In this document: piece by piece, positions 53,019-62,392 of the stretch
How positions within the stretch are numbered: position 1 is the stretch's first letter
How the letters are laid out: each line of letters begins with the position of its first letter
From: Apteryx mantelli
Lineage: Eukaryota; Chordata; Aves; Apterygiformes; Apterygidae
Assembly (NCBI RefSeq): GCF_036417845.1
Contig: NC_089984.1
Location: 2,852,001-2,916,000, forward strand
DNA length: 64,000 bases
Direction of reading: 5' to 3'
Notes under the pieces: generated by a model
The model's input: the letters and a program-made list of their open reading frames with translations, nothing else
Told to the model about the DNA's origin: nothing
Databases searched by the model: none
Translations under genes and position numbers: made by a program

Positions 53019-53619
53019 CACACACTGCTCCCCTGCAGCTCTCTGTGCACACACACCCATCACAAATCTGCAGCTCACCCTGCATGCACATACACACATG
53101 CACACGATCGCACCCCTGCAGCTCACCCTGTGTGCATGCACGCACATGCACACCCATTGCACCTCTGCAGTTCACCCTACAGGCACACACACACACACTG
53201 CACCCATGCAGCTCACCCTGCACGCACATGCACACATGCACACAGTTGCACCCCTGCAGCTCATCCTGGATGCACACACACACACACACACACCCATTGC
53301 TCCTCTGCAGCTCAGCCTGCACGCACATGTGCACACACACACGCACTCCCATTGCTCCCCTGCAGCTCTCCATGCACACACGCCCATCGCACCTCTGCAG
53401 CTCACCCTGCACGCACATGAACACACACACACACACACACACACAATCTCACCCATGCAGCTCACCCTGCACGCACACGCACACAATCGCACCCATGCCG
53501 CTCACCCTGCATGCACACACGCGCGCGCGTGCACACACACACACACACATCCCGCACCCCTGGAGCTTTCCCAGCCCACGGACGCGCACACGCGCGCACA
53601 CGCACCCCTGCGGCTCACC

Positions 53620-53764
53620 CCGCGCGCCCCCCGCCCCCGCCCTACGCCCCGTCACGTGCCCCCGCGCATCCGCACGCAGCGCGGCGGCGCGCGGCTGCGG
53701 GAGCGCGGCCGGGAGCGGAGCGGCGGCGCGGCGCGGCGCGGCGCGGAGCGGCGGCCCCGGCGCG
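53620..53764 (+). other. SPRN: SPRN non-coding exon 1 and CpG promoter
   Basis: A CpG island with an E-box (CACGTG at 53,653-53,658) and a GGCGCGGCGCGG tract ends in a good donor (CGGCGCG then GTGAGC) at 53,764. In known SPRN genes a non-coding first exon is spliced to one exon holding the whole reading frame, and that layout fits the acceptor at 55,161-55,162. The exact 5' end of the exon is not known. Confidence 0.65.
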
Positions 53765-55162
53765 GTGAGCAGCGCGGCCGGGGTGGGGGGCGCGTGCTGC
53801 CGCGCACCGGGCGGGGCACCGGGCGGGGGGCGCGCGCCTGCGTGCAGCCCTGCGCCGGGCGCGGCCGCGCGCGTGGGAGCGCGCGCGGGTGGGCGCCGTT
53901 GCACGGGGCGTGCACGGGCGCCGGCCGCCCATGCACAGGTGCGCGGCTGCAGGCCCCGCTACCCGTGTTTGCGGGCGTGCAACTTGCCCACGGTCGTGAA
54001 TGTGCAGCCCGGGCACGCAGGGGCTGTGTGAGCGTGCAGCGCGTGCACGGGCACATGCGTGAGTGTGCGCGTGCATGGAGCTGTGCACAGGTGTGTGCGT
54101 GTGCACATGCACACACTAATGTTGGGGGGGGTGCCTACAGCCAAAGACATGCATGTGGGCACGGAGGGCATGCACAGGTGCACAGGCAAGCATGCTTGCA
54201 CGTGCACCTGTGCAGAGGTGCATGGATGTGCAGCAGTGCATGGGTGTGTGACTATGTACATGTGTGCATCAGTGTGCTGGGGGAATATGCACAGCCTGTG
54301 TAAAAACGTCTTTGTGCGTGCAAATCCCGTGCAGGTGTGCACGCGCAGCGTGGCTGGGTATGTGCGCAAGTCACAGCTTGAGCACAGATGTGTTTGTGTG
54401 CACACAGCTCATGCATGGGTGTGTGCAGACCTTATATAGGGCTGTATGTCTGCATGTGCCCCCATGCATATAGGAGGTGGCTGCCCATGTAACCCTTGCA
54501 CAGATGTGAGCACATTTGCATGTCATACAGTGGTATGTTTAAGAGTGTGTGCTTGTATCTCATGCATGGCTACGTGTAGGACTGCAGATGTGCATGCAAC
54601 TTGTGCATGAGCACATGTACGTGTGTGTGTGTGTGTCTGTGCAAGCATGCATGTGTGCAAGAGTGCAACTCACCCACAGTTGTGCGGAGTTTTTCCCCTG
54701 CACCACACGCATTGGCACATGTACGCAACTCATGCACAGGTGCACGCACACATGCATGATCTGTGTCCTGGACCATACACACATATGTGCACACATGCAG
54801 CTTGTGCATGGGGCCTGTGTATGTGTGTATGGGTATGTCTGTGTGTGCACCTCTTGCCAAGATGCCTGTGTTCACATACAAATTGTGCACTGGCATGTCT
54901 GCAAGGGGTGCTATGAGTGCAAGGGCATGTGCAGCCCAGGCAGGCATGTATGCGTGTGTGTGTGTACATGCAACCAGCACCGGGGGCTGTGTGTACATGC
55001 AGCCAATGCATAAGGGCATGTGCAACCTGTGTACAGGGTGTTGCATGTACAGTGCAGGTCAGCTGTGCCTGGCACGTGGTCCAGATGCAGGCACCTGGAT
55101 GGCAGTCAGCAGGGAGGCCCTGCAACCTGAGCTGAGCACCCTGAGGTTTCCCTTGTGCCCAG
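53765..55162 (+). other. SPRN: SPRN intron 1, filled by a TG-rich array
   Basis: GT-AG intron of about 1.4 kb. From about 53,930 to 55,060 it is dominated by 'gtgtgcatg', 'tgcacatg' and 'gtgtgtgtg' units, so the composition is TG-rich where the sequence upstream of exon 1 is CA-rich. In the SPRN transcript it reads as UG-rich RNA. Apparent Cys/Val/His-rich frames across it are artefacts. Confidence 0.75.
53930..55060. repeat. TG-rich degenerate array in SPRN intron 1
   Basis: About 1.1 kb of alternating purine-pyrimidine sequence built from 'tgtgtgcatg', 'gtgcacatg' and 'catgcatg' pieces. It lacks the regular CTGCAG unit of the upstream CA array, so the two arrays are not simple inverted copies although their strand bias is opposite. 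Confidence 0.85.
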
Positions 55163-55184
55163 GTCCAGCTGGCCTAGCAGCGGG

Positions 55185-55592
55185 ATGAGGAGGAGGACGG
55201 CGGCGTGCTGGACGCTGATGCTGCTCGCCGCTACTTTCTGCGACATCGTGGCTGGAAAGGGCGGGCGCGGCGGTGCCCGGGGGGCAGCGCGCGGCAGCGC
55301 CCGGGGGGCCTCCCGCGTCCGGGTGAAGGCGGCCCCCCGCTACGGCTCGGCCGGCACAGCCCTACGGGTGGCGGGGGCGGCCGCGGCAGGCGCCGCAGCC
55401 GGCGTGGCGGCGGGGGCCGCCCTGCGCAGGGCGAGGCTCCCAGGGGAGCTCGACGTGGACAATGGCGCCGACTACGGGGATGCCAATCGGACGGCCGCCG
55501 CCAGCTCATGGACGTCGGCTGCCCAAGCCTGGGACTCTTCGGGCTGGGCCGCGTCCTGGCTCTGCCCGCTTGCTGCCTTCCTCCACCTCTGA
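55185..55592 (+). CDS. SPRN: Shadoo, shadow of prion protein
   Basis: A single exon encodes 135 residues (151 in human). The start is the first ATG after the acceptor at 55,162 and begins MRRRTAACW, giving a signal peptide (core TLMLLAATFC) cut at about residue 24. The mature chain starts KGGRGG and has Arg/Gly/Ala-rich repeats to about residue 46, then the Ala/Gly/Val hydrophobic segment RVAGAAAAGAAAGVAAGAAL (about 61-80) shared with the prion protein. An N-glycosylation site (NRT, Asn101) and a C-terminal GPI signal ending in a hydrophobic tail (about 121-135) follow. Shadoo is a GPI-anchored brain protein with prion-protein-like neuroprotective activity. There is no structured C-terminal prion domain, as expected. 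GC content is very high and the gene lies tail-to-tail with MTG1. Confidence 0.95.
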   Translation: MRRRTAACWTLMLLAATFCDIVAGKGGRGGARGAARGSARGASRVRVKAAPRYGSAGTALRVAGAAAAGAAAGVAAGAALRRARLPGELDVDNGADYGDANRTAAASSWTSAAQAWDSSGWAASWLCPLAAFLHL

Positions 55593-56042
55593 CAGGCCCC
55601 GCTCCTCACCCTGCCCGGCACAGCCCGCGGCTCGACCCCAACCCTCAGAAACCCCACAGCCATTTCGGGGGCCCTAACCGTGCCCGGTCCAGCTCTCCCT
55701 GTTTTGGGATGTTGTGAGGGCAGGAAGCCCCATAGGGCTGAGGGGCAGGCCACGTACGCGGGCCATCGGCGGCTTGAAGGACCGCGCCGCCCACCTGTGG
55801 AGCCAGCGTTGCCCACGTCCCAACCTGGCACTCGCTGTTCCCACCCCCAGCCCGTCCCCCACGACTGGGGAGGTGCCCCCGCCCTGGGGCAGGACCCCAC
55901 AGGAAGCCTCGGGCTCACTGCGTGCCCCTCCACAGCCTCCCCGTGCGTCTGCAGCTGTGCCAAACCCTGCCACCTCGGGCACTCCGTTTGTACCACTCCT
56001 TTGTACGCGGGTTTATAAACGTTTTGACGATGACGACGTGGC

Positions 56043-56048
56043 AATAAA
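56043..56048 (+). promoter_or_regulatory. SPRN: SPRN polyadenylation signal
   Basis: AATAAA lies about 450 bases after the SPRN stop codon, the first canonical hexamer downstream. The 3' UTR between them is GC-rich and shows no other feature. Confidence 0.75.
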
Positions 56049-56074
56049 GCTGGGCAGAAAGTACGTGTGGTTGA

Positions 56075-56640
56075 ATGTGGACTGAGTGAGGACGGGCAGG
56101 GAGGTAGGACCCTCAGAGGACTCTGGCACAAACTTTTTTAGCAGCCTCAAACCCATGTACTTGGGTCACAGTGGTTTCATTTAGGGCTGAAGGTCTCTAG
56201 CTAGAGGCCCAAGGCTAGGATGGGGTCTCCTACCTGCAGCACCTCAGCATTAACTCACCCCCCAGGTGGGGAATGAGAGGAAACGGTCTCCAAAAAGGTT
56301 TTGGCCCTACTGGAGGCAGCACCCTCTCCCTTTCTTTTCTTACCAACACTCAGGCCCTCCTGGATGGCCGCTGTAGTCCCCAAGAGAAGCGGCTGGGGTC
56401 CCCTTGCCCCCCTGCACAGTGACAGTGAGGGCAGTGATCACAGCACAGTCTTACCCCCTCTGCAATCAGGTATGCTTTGTCCCCTTGCCTCGGTCTGGGG
56501 TTGAAATGAGACTTCCAGCTCAGGTGACGGGCTGAGGCACGGTGGCAGAAACGCAGAGCTCCCACTCACCATCTGCTCTCCCTTGCCCCGCGCCACAGCC
56601 AGGCACAAACCACCGCGGAGGCAGAGACTGGAGAAGCCAC
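56075..56640. other. Spacer between the SPRN and MTG1 3' ends
   Basis: No gene or repeat was recognised in this convergent intergenic stretch. Confidence 0.5.
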
Positions 56641-56646
56641 TTTAAT
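56641..56646 (-). promoter_or_regulatory. MTG1: Candidate MTG1 polyadenylation signal
   Basis: ATTAAA on the minus strand lies about 320 bases past the MTG1 stop codon. Confidence 0.5.
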
Positions 56647-56968
56647 CACACACCGCAGCTTGGGTGCAAAAAGCTCCAGGCTGAGACGCCAACTCCACTT
56701 GGCCTCAGCGCTGTGTGGGAGACAACGGGGCTCATACGGGAACAGCCCTGCTCACACGGGAGCGGGGCTCGGTGTTCGGACAGTCCTGTGCCATGCGGCG
56801 CGCAGGGCTAAAGGCAGTCCCCACAGCAGCATGACTTTTTGGGAGGAGAGGGATGCCCAGCCACCTTCAGAGTTTGCCAGGAGCTTCTTGTGTCATCGTT
56901 TCTGGGACACACAGTGTCTCCCTCTGCGAGCCCACGCACAGGCCCTCTCCCACATGGGGCAGCAGGGC

Positions 56969-59900
56969 TCAGTCCAGTGTCACCCTGCCCAAATGTCCTG
57001 CCCGGAAAGCCCGTATGAACTCGTAGGCAGCGGCCGAGTAGTCCAGCATCGTCACGTTGACATTCCCTAGGGGAGGCAGTGGTGGATGTGAAGGAAGGCG
57101 CCAGATGCTCCGGCTAGCTCTCTGCCCGGCCAACCAAGCCTGGAGCCGAGCAATCCCGAAAGGACCGGGAGTACGGCCTGTGCACCCCACGCCGCTCCGC
57201 ATCACTGGGACTGAGGTACCTCCCTCCCAACACACACACGGAGCTGCCCTAAAAGCCCCCGCACACTCACCTGTGCCTGTGAGCACCTTCACCTTCCGCG
57301 TCTTGCCCAGGGTCAGTGCCACGTGCTTGAGCACACGCTCGATGTCATCACAGGCCTCAGCTAGCCCATAGCGCTGCACATACCTGTAGGAGGGACACGG
57401 CTTCCACCCAACCCTGGCACGTGGCCAGACCTTGATGGCACCAGGCAAAAACAGCTCCAGTATCACTTTTTTTTTCCACCGCCCCTTTCCTGGAGGACAT
57501 TTCTCCACCACCCACTTCAAAGCTGCTCTTCCTGTGGAAGCAGGCACTAAAAGTAGCTCCTCTGCTGTCCTCCATCCTAGCCTCTGTACTTGTGTGGGCT
57601 GGGGGAAGAACAGGACAGGGCTGGGATGCTGCATCCGCCAGTGCTCCAGGATGAACTTCTGTGGCATCTCCTGCCCCCCCAGGGACACAGGCAGGCTGGG
57701 AAAAAGCACCCCTGTGCCAGGGGAAGCAACACACAGGAGGGCTCCTCTCCAGTCCCTCCACCATGCTCACCTGAACTGCTGATGCTTGTTCAGCGTGTAC
57801 AGCAGGTAATCGGCCATGATGTCCTCCCCCACCAGGTGGTCACGGATGGCTCCTGGAAAAGACAGGTAAACCCCAGCTCTCTCAGCCTCAGGCATGCTGA
57901 TATCACTCCAGCTAGGCTTTACTCTGAAGCACTCATGCTCTGAGACCTGGCCAAGCTGCAGTCCATCTCTCCCCGAGGTCTGTGTGGGCATCTATGGACA
58001 CCAAGCCACGTGCAAAGCTCAAGGCCTGCAAGCAGAACCCTAGCAGCAGCAGCGCACACTAGCCTAGAAGATATTAAGGCCTGCAAGTGGCAGCCTCCTG
58101 CACTGAGGTGGAGTCACAACCCAGCCCCAGGCCCAGCTGAGGGTTCAAAGCCACATTCACAAGCTCCAGAGTATCATCCAGGACTGCTCCTCCCACCCAG
58201 TCCTGCGGCTAGAGCCAGCTCAGGTGCAAAGTCCACCTCACCACACAGCGCCAGCTTCATGCCCGTCTCCACATCCTCCAGCTTCGGGGGCAGCACTCCA
58301 GGCGTGTCCACCAGGTATATCAAGGGCTTCTCACAAACCTGGGACAGGGAAAGGCAGGACTGTTAGGAAGCTGCAGGGATCTGTGGCCGAATAACTTGGC
58401 ACCATGAGACTCAGGCACAGGTGGTGGCATTGCCAACAAGCAAGGAGTTGAGCCCTTTATTGAGATCTTGCTGCAAAGGCGACTTGGGTAACACCAAACA
58501 GACCAGCTTGGATTACGTGTCTCCTGAGATTTTCTAGAGTTATTGTGAAAGAGGCAGAGTTTAGCCAAAAGAAGCTGCCTTCAAAAGCAATCCTTGGCAG
58601 AGCAGAAGCCAGGAGAATGCCAGATCCCACCAGGCCCTTCCACACATCATTGCTGGAGACTGCCAGCCTGCGACAGATCAGATCAGAGCTGATTCTGCAG
58701 GAACAGAGTATCAGGACCAAAGGTGCCAGCCGCCAGAGACCTGCCCATCCCCATCAGTACGGTCCCAGCCCTCCCATATGTGGTAACACAGACACAGAGG
58801 CCCTTTCCCAACGCCAGCACTGACCCAGCCAGCTGGGCCTGAAGGACCATACCTGGATTCTGGTCAGCACCGCCTTGGTGATGCCTGGCTCACCACCAAC
58901 CGCAGTGGCCTTCCCTTTAGTGAAATGAGAGAGAGAGTCAGAGAACCAAGCGATGCTCTGCCCCCACCTCCTGCTCCATGACTCAGAAGCAGCCCGAAGC
59001 CTCTTTACAGCCGTGCCAGCTGCTCCTTCCCAAGTCGGGGACCCGCAGAAAATACCCTTTTTGAGGTGCAGCCTTCGCAGGGAATTGATGAGTGATGACT
59101 TGCCCATGTTCGGCACACCAATCACCATGATGCAGTACTCCACGTTCTGGAAGCAAGGAGGACATGTGCAGGGACCAGCCAGTCACCAACCATCCACCCC
59201 AGGAGCCAGGACTGATGAGCAGTCACAACAGTGATCAGGAGAAAACACCAAGCTTTTGCCTGTGTTTCCAGCATAAATGCAGCAGATTTCCACTTTTTAA
59301 CTCCAAAAAGAGTAGAATATGTCCTGCAAACTCCAGCCCTGATTCCCTGATCACCTGCTTGTCAGGTACCAGCTCTGCCCCTCGGATGCCACACTGAGAC
59401 CTCAGGCCCAGAGCAACATACACACACGCTTGCAATCTCACTGCTGCTCCTCACCTCAGCTCTCTGATAGCGTGGGCTGTTGCTAACCAGCTTGGCAACC
59501 AGGGGAACAATCTGCAAACAAACAGGGAGAAGAACGGGAATTGTACACAGCACTTTGACCAAGCTGCAAATGAAGAACACTCTGAACCAGCTGGCAACAT
59601 AAGTCGTATGTCACCTTCCCCACAGTGGAGCACACAGACTTCTCTGTGGAACATATGTCCTGGGGATTGGCTTGCAGCCCTCGGGTGCTGGCAGGAAGGA
59701 GCACAGCAGGGCCTGGGGCTGCTGGCACATTACCTTCCTGACGTTGCCATCCCGCTGGCAGTCAGTGAAGACGACATTTGAGCACCCCTCCTGCTTCAGC
59801 TGCTCCAAGACTTTCTAAAGGGATGGACATAGGCATTGCTGGCATGCTCTTGCAGCAGCCCCACAGGGTTGCTGCCAGCCAGCACTGACCCAGTAACCCT

Positions 59901-60624
59901 GTGCTCACCGGCTGCTGATGGGGGTCAGCTAGGTCCATCTTGTTCAGCACCAGGATGTGCGGGCGGATGCCGAGCGCCTCCTGCAGCATGGGGTTACGAC
60001 CCGACAGCGGGATGTGAGTGCCGATAAGGAAAGCAACCGCATGCTGATGTAGGAATGGGCGTAAGGGGCAAGAGATGAGCTAAAAGGAACAAACAGGGAA
60101 GCAGCTGGGGGTGGAGAGGATAAGGGGCTGATAAAGAGTGGGAGAGGGGTAGGGGGCTGAGACGTGGGTGAATACAGAATCACTGCAGGGGGGTTGAAGA
60201 GGGCGAGCTGTTCGGGTCCCAGCTTATATCTCTGCTCTTGTTGCCCCGAGAGAGGGCACCGCAGGCCCGGGGGGGAGGGGGGGGCACAGACGGAGCGGGA
60301 GTGGCGGGGGGAAGTGCCGGGGTAAACGGGTGCTCAGGGGGGCCGTGCCGGAGGATATGCGGGCGTCGTGCACCTCGATGAGGCAGTCGGCGCGGCGCAG
60401 GGCGCCCCGCATCTGCCGCAGCCCTGCAACACAGCGCAGGGTGAGCGCGGCGGCGGCGGCGGGGGGGCAGCCCGCGGCGGCGGGCCGGCGCCCTCACCTT
60501 TGGCCATGTGCCCCGGGAACCAGGAGGCCACGTCGCGGCCGCCGAAGTCGAAGCGGCTCCGGCAGCTGCCCGGCCCGGCCGCGGGCCCGGCCGCAGCCCG
60601 CAGCGCCGCCGCCCACCGCCGCAT
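56969..60624 (-). CDS. MTG1: Mitochondrial ribosome-associated GTPase 1
   Basis: Eleven exons on the minus strand join in frame: 60498-60624, 60359-60423, 59909-60013, 59734-59814, 59455-59511, 59056-59146, 58853-58914, 58242-58338, 57771-57852, 57271-57383 and 56969-57066, giving 325 residues (334 in human). It is a YlqF-type GTPase that acts late in assembly of the mitochondrial large ribosomal subunit. The G motifs show the circular permutation of this family: G4 NKMD (residues 88-91) precedes G1 GVPNMGKS (155-162), G2 with GGEPGIT (about 182-188), and G3 DTPG (207-210). The basic N-terminus is a likely mitochondrial targeting peptide, followed by the family signature WFPGHMAKG. Intron 2 (60,014-60,358) has AT-AC ends and is listed separately; the other introns are GT-AG. 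The gene shares a CpG promoter head-to-head with the plus-strand gene at 61,266. Confidence 0.96.
60014..60358 (-). other. MTG1: MTG1 intron 2, AT-AC minor (U12-type) intron
   Basis: On the minus strand the coding frame leaves exon 2 after HDAR and resumes with IPLSGRNP, which fixes the junction. The intron begins ATATCCTCC and ends CACTCAC, so its ends are AT and AC, not GT and AG. The first seven bases match the U12 5' site consensus (ATATCCTTT). A branch-site-like TTCCTTATC lies at about 60,023-60,031, about 11 bases before the 3' end, the spacing U12 introns use; eight of nine bases match TTCCTTRAY. No GT-AG choice nearby keeps the conserved protein sequence. Length is 345 bases. Confidence 0.85.
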
Positions 60625-60800
60625 GGCGCCGCCGCTTCCGCCGCCGCTTCCGCTGCGTCACCTCCGGGCCGCCTGACGCACGGCGCGCAGGCGCGCGGAG
60701 CCGAGCCACGTGACGCCGGCGCAGCCACGGGGAGGGGACTGTGACGCAGCGCGCACGCTCAGGGGGCGGAGCCGCGCCGGGCCGAGAGGCTGCGGCCGCT
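60625..60800. promoter_or_regulatory. Bidirectional CpG promoter of MTG1 and the plus-strand gene
   Basis: Between the MTG1 start and the proposed first exon of the plus-strand gene lie an NRF-1-like motif (GCGCGCAGGCGCGC, about 60,683-60,696), an E-box/USF site (CACGTGAC, 60,707-60,714) and a second GCGCGCACGC motif near 60,748. NRF-1 sites are common in promoters of nuclear genes for mitochondrial proteins, which fits MTG1. Confidence 0.6.
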
Positions 60801-60899
60801 GGGGAGGTAGGAGCGGCGCCGGCTGCCGGGAGGGGGGAGCGGGGAGCGGGGGCGGGGTCAAACTGCAGAGCGGGGCGGGGCAGCGCCGGCAGGGAGGAG

Positions 60900-61235
60900 C
60901 CAATCAGCGGGGGGCGCGGCTAGGCCCCAGGTCAGCCGGGGGGTGGGGTTGATTGGGGGCAGTGAGGGGCGGGGCTTTCCCTGTTGTGGACCAATCAGCA
61001 GGGGGCGCGGCTAGGCCCCAGGCCAGCCGGGGGCGAGGCTGGTTGGGGGGCGGCGAGGGGCGGGGCTTACTCTGGGTGTGGGCCAGTCAGCAGGGGGCGT
61101 GCTTAGGCCCCCCCCCCGGGCTGATGGGGCAGGGCGGGGCTTACCCCAGGGGAGGGGCCAATCCACTGGGGGGAGGGCTGAAGGGGAGGGGCATGCTGCA
61201 TAGGGCACAGCAATGGGGGTGGTGGTGCCCCACTG
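60900..61235 (+). repeat. About 91-base minisatellite with CCAAT and GC boxes
   Basis: Units starting at the CCAAT motif lie at 60,900, 60,991, 61,083 (CCAGT) and 61,158, so the spacing is 91, 92 and 75 bases. The first three units share 'cagcagggggcg' (or a close variant), 'taggcccc' and then a GC box 'ggggcggggctt'. The fourth is shortened. The array lies in the proposed first intron of the THP-repeat gene, just downstream of the MTG1 promoter. It therefore duplicates a complete proximal-promoter module. Confidence 0.88.
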
Positions 61236-61265
61236 GGGCCTGACCCACTTCTCCTCCCTAGGGCC

Positions 61266-61580
61266 ATGGCAGACCCACGGCCTGTGGGGCCCACGGGACA
61301 TACGTCCACCGCCCCAGGCACCGCCGGGGTCCCACCGCCAGGGCCTGGCCCCACCATGCCCCCCGCGGGGCCCAGCACCCACCCCACCACCGGGCCCAGC
61401 ACCCACCCCACCACTGGACCTGGCACCCGCCTTGCCACGGGGCCTGGCACACACCCCACGGCGGAGCCCGGCACGCACCCCACCACGGGACCTGGCACCC
61501 ACCCTGCCACTGGCCCGGGCACGGTGAGCGCTCCGCTGGACGACGTGCGCTACATGATCGCCAGCACCAACTGGTACTAG
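61266..61580 (+). CDS. Unrecognised 104-residue protein with THP octad repeats
   Basis: I do not recognise this protein. The ATG sits in a strong Kozak context (GCCATGG) four bases after a good acceptor. Residues 1-35 are rich in Pro, Gly and Thr. Residues about 36-86 are six and a half copies of an eight-residue unit GP(G/S)THP(T/A)T, encoded by a 24-base tandem repeat. The last 18 residues differ sharply: VSAPLDDVRYMIASTNWY, acidic then aromatic, and look like a real functional C-terminus. There is no signal peptide or membrane span. A donor-like GTGAGC falls at the repeat/tail junction (about 61,523), so a longer spliced isoform is possible. Against it: the repeat keeps other frames open too, and I know of no family. 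Confidence 0.5.
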   Translation: MADPRPVGPTGHTSTAPGTAGVPPPGPGPTMPPAGPSTHPTTGPSTHPTTGPGTRLATGPGTHPTAEPGTHPTTGPGTHPATGPGTVSAPLDDVRYMIASTNWY

Positions 61581-61809
61581 CAGTGCTGCACAGCCCCGTG
61601 CCGTAGCCCCTTCCCTGCAGGGGAAGCACGGGGGCATCTCGGCATGCAAGCACTGTGGAGAGCTCCTTTGGAGAGGCCTTGCTTGAGTGTCCCATGCATC
61701 CCGGGGGGAAACAAGGTGGTGTGTGACCCCAGCGAGCTTCTGCGTCTGATCGCCCATGGGGGCAGTTTCTCCTTTGCAGGACAGCCCCGTAATGGAGCTG
61801 TTTTGGTTC

Positions 61810-61815
61810 AATAAA
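61810..61815 (+). promoter_or_regulatory. Polyadenylation signal of the THP-repeat gene
   Basis: AATAAA lies 230 bases after the stop codon of the 104-residue frame. It supports a real transcript ending here on the plus strand. Confidence 0.6.
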
Positions 61816-61835
61816 AGCACGCTATCCTGGGATTT

Positions 61836-62330
61836 CTTGGAGCTGGTTATCTCCTGACTGGCACAAAACATGCTGGTGTGCACCATGTCATACAGCGTGC
61901 CTGCTAGGGCACCGTTCTGGTGTGTGGAGGAGCTGAGCCATTCAGTGCAGTGCCTCCTGAAATCTCTGAGTCTCCATGTCCTTGAGTTAGGGTCATGGCT
62001 TGGGAGAGCGATTATCGGGGGAAAGCTGTGGCCTGCCCACACCAACAAAGTTGGGTAGGGACAAGCACCCTGCGTGAGGTCGGTGCCATGAGCGTGTTCC
62101 ACAGATGCTGAGACAGGTTTAATCCTGCTTTTCATGAAGGCAGGCTGAGCCTTCCCCCACTCAGCCCTGAATTGCCCTTCTGGCACTTCTTGCATCATTT
62201 GGATGTGTGCAAGTGAGGCCACATGGGCAGAGGGACCCCATGAGGTGGGAGGAATGGACCAGTGGTCCCCTGTATCCCCAAGATTAGGCAGAAAAGGGAG
62301 AGCTGCAAACACAGGTCTCTAAAATAAGGA
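61836..62330. other. Spacer between convergent 3' ends
   Basis: Nothing was recognised. A minus-strand frame of 433 codons (61,011-62,312) covers it and the repeat gene, but it has no motif and is opened by the tandem repeats. Confidence 0.5.
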
Positions 62331-62336
62331 TTTATT
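62331..62336 (-). promoter_or_regulatory. PAOX: PAOX polyadenylation signal
   Basis: AATAAA on the minus strand lies about 60 bases past the PAOX stop codon. Confidence 0.75.
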
Positions 62337-62392
62337 CTCCCCTCCTGAGTGTGTTTGTGCCACTTGCCAGTCCCTGAGGTCCCACATCAGAG

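Larger units (their letters stand above)
51100..53580. repeat. CA-rich tandem array upstream of SPRN
   Basis: About 2.5 kb of the plus strand is CA-rich. From about 51,900 it settles into a degenerate unit of about 40-75 bases: 'cacccctgcagctcaccctg' (or 'cacccatgcacctcaccctg') followed by a variable 'catgcacatgcacacac' run. Almost every unit carries CTGCAG. Pure (CA)n runs occur at about 52,378-52,410, 52,484-52,524 and 53,421-53,444. All three plus-strand frames are open for hundreds of codons, giving apparent His/Thr/Pro-rich proteins of up to 443 residues, which are artefacts. The array is interrupted by a solo LTR at 52,525-53,018. Confidence 0.9.
60775..61835 (+). other. Transcription unit of the unrecognised THP-repeat gene
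   Basis: A two-exon structure is suggested. A non-coding CpG-rich exon 1 ends in a donor (GGGGAG then GTAGGAG) at 60,806. A pyrimidine-rich acceptor (cttctcctccctag) at 61,260-61,261 follows, then a reading frame from 61,266 to 61,580, and an AATAAA signal at 61,810-61,815. The arrangement is head-to-head with MTG1 and tail-to-tail with PAOX. The left end is a guess. Confidence 0.5.

Noticed and set aside
51900-53500. Regularly spaced units with CTGCAG considered as a CRISPR-like array
   Set aside because: The units vary in length, the 'spacers' are themselves CA repeats, and the genome is a vertebrate. It is a degenerate minisatellite.
52700-54303. Plus-strand frames of 443 and 401 codons giving His/Thr/Pro-rich proteins across the CA array and SPRN exon 1
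   Set aside because: The CA repeat keeps all frames open, the frames overlap each other, and they run through an LTR and a CpG promoter. No conserved segment is present.
61011-62312. Minus-strand frame of 433 codons
   Set aside because: It lies antisense to the THP-repeat frame and the promoter minisatellite, which open it by repetition. It has no motif and no splice or promoter context.
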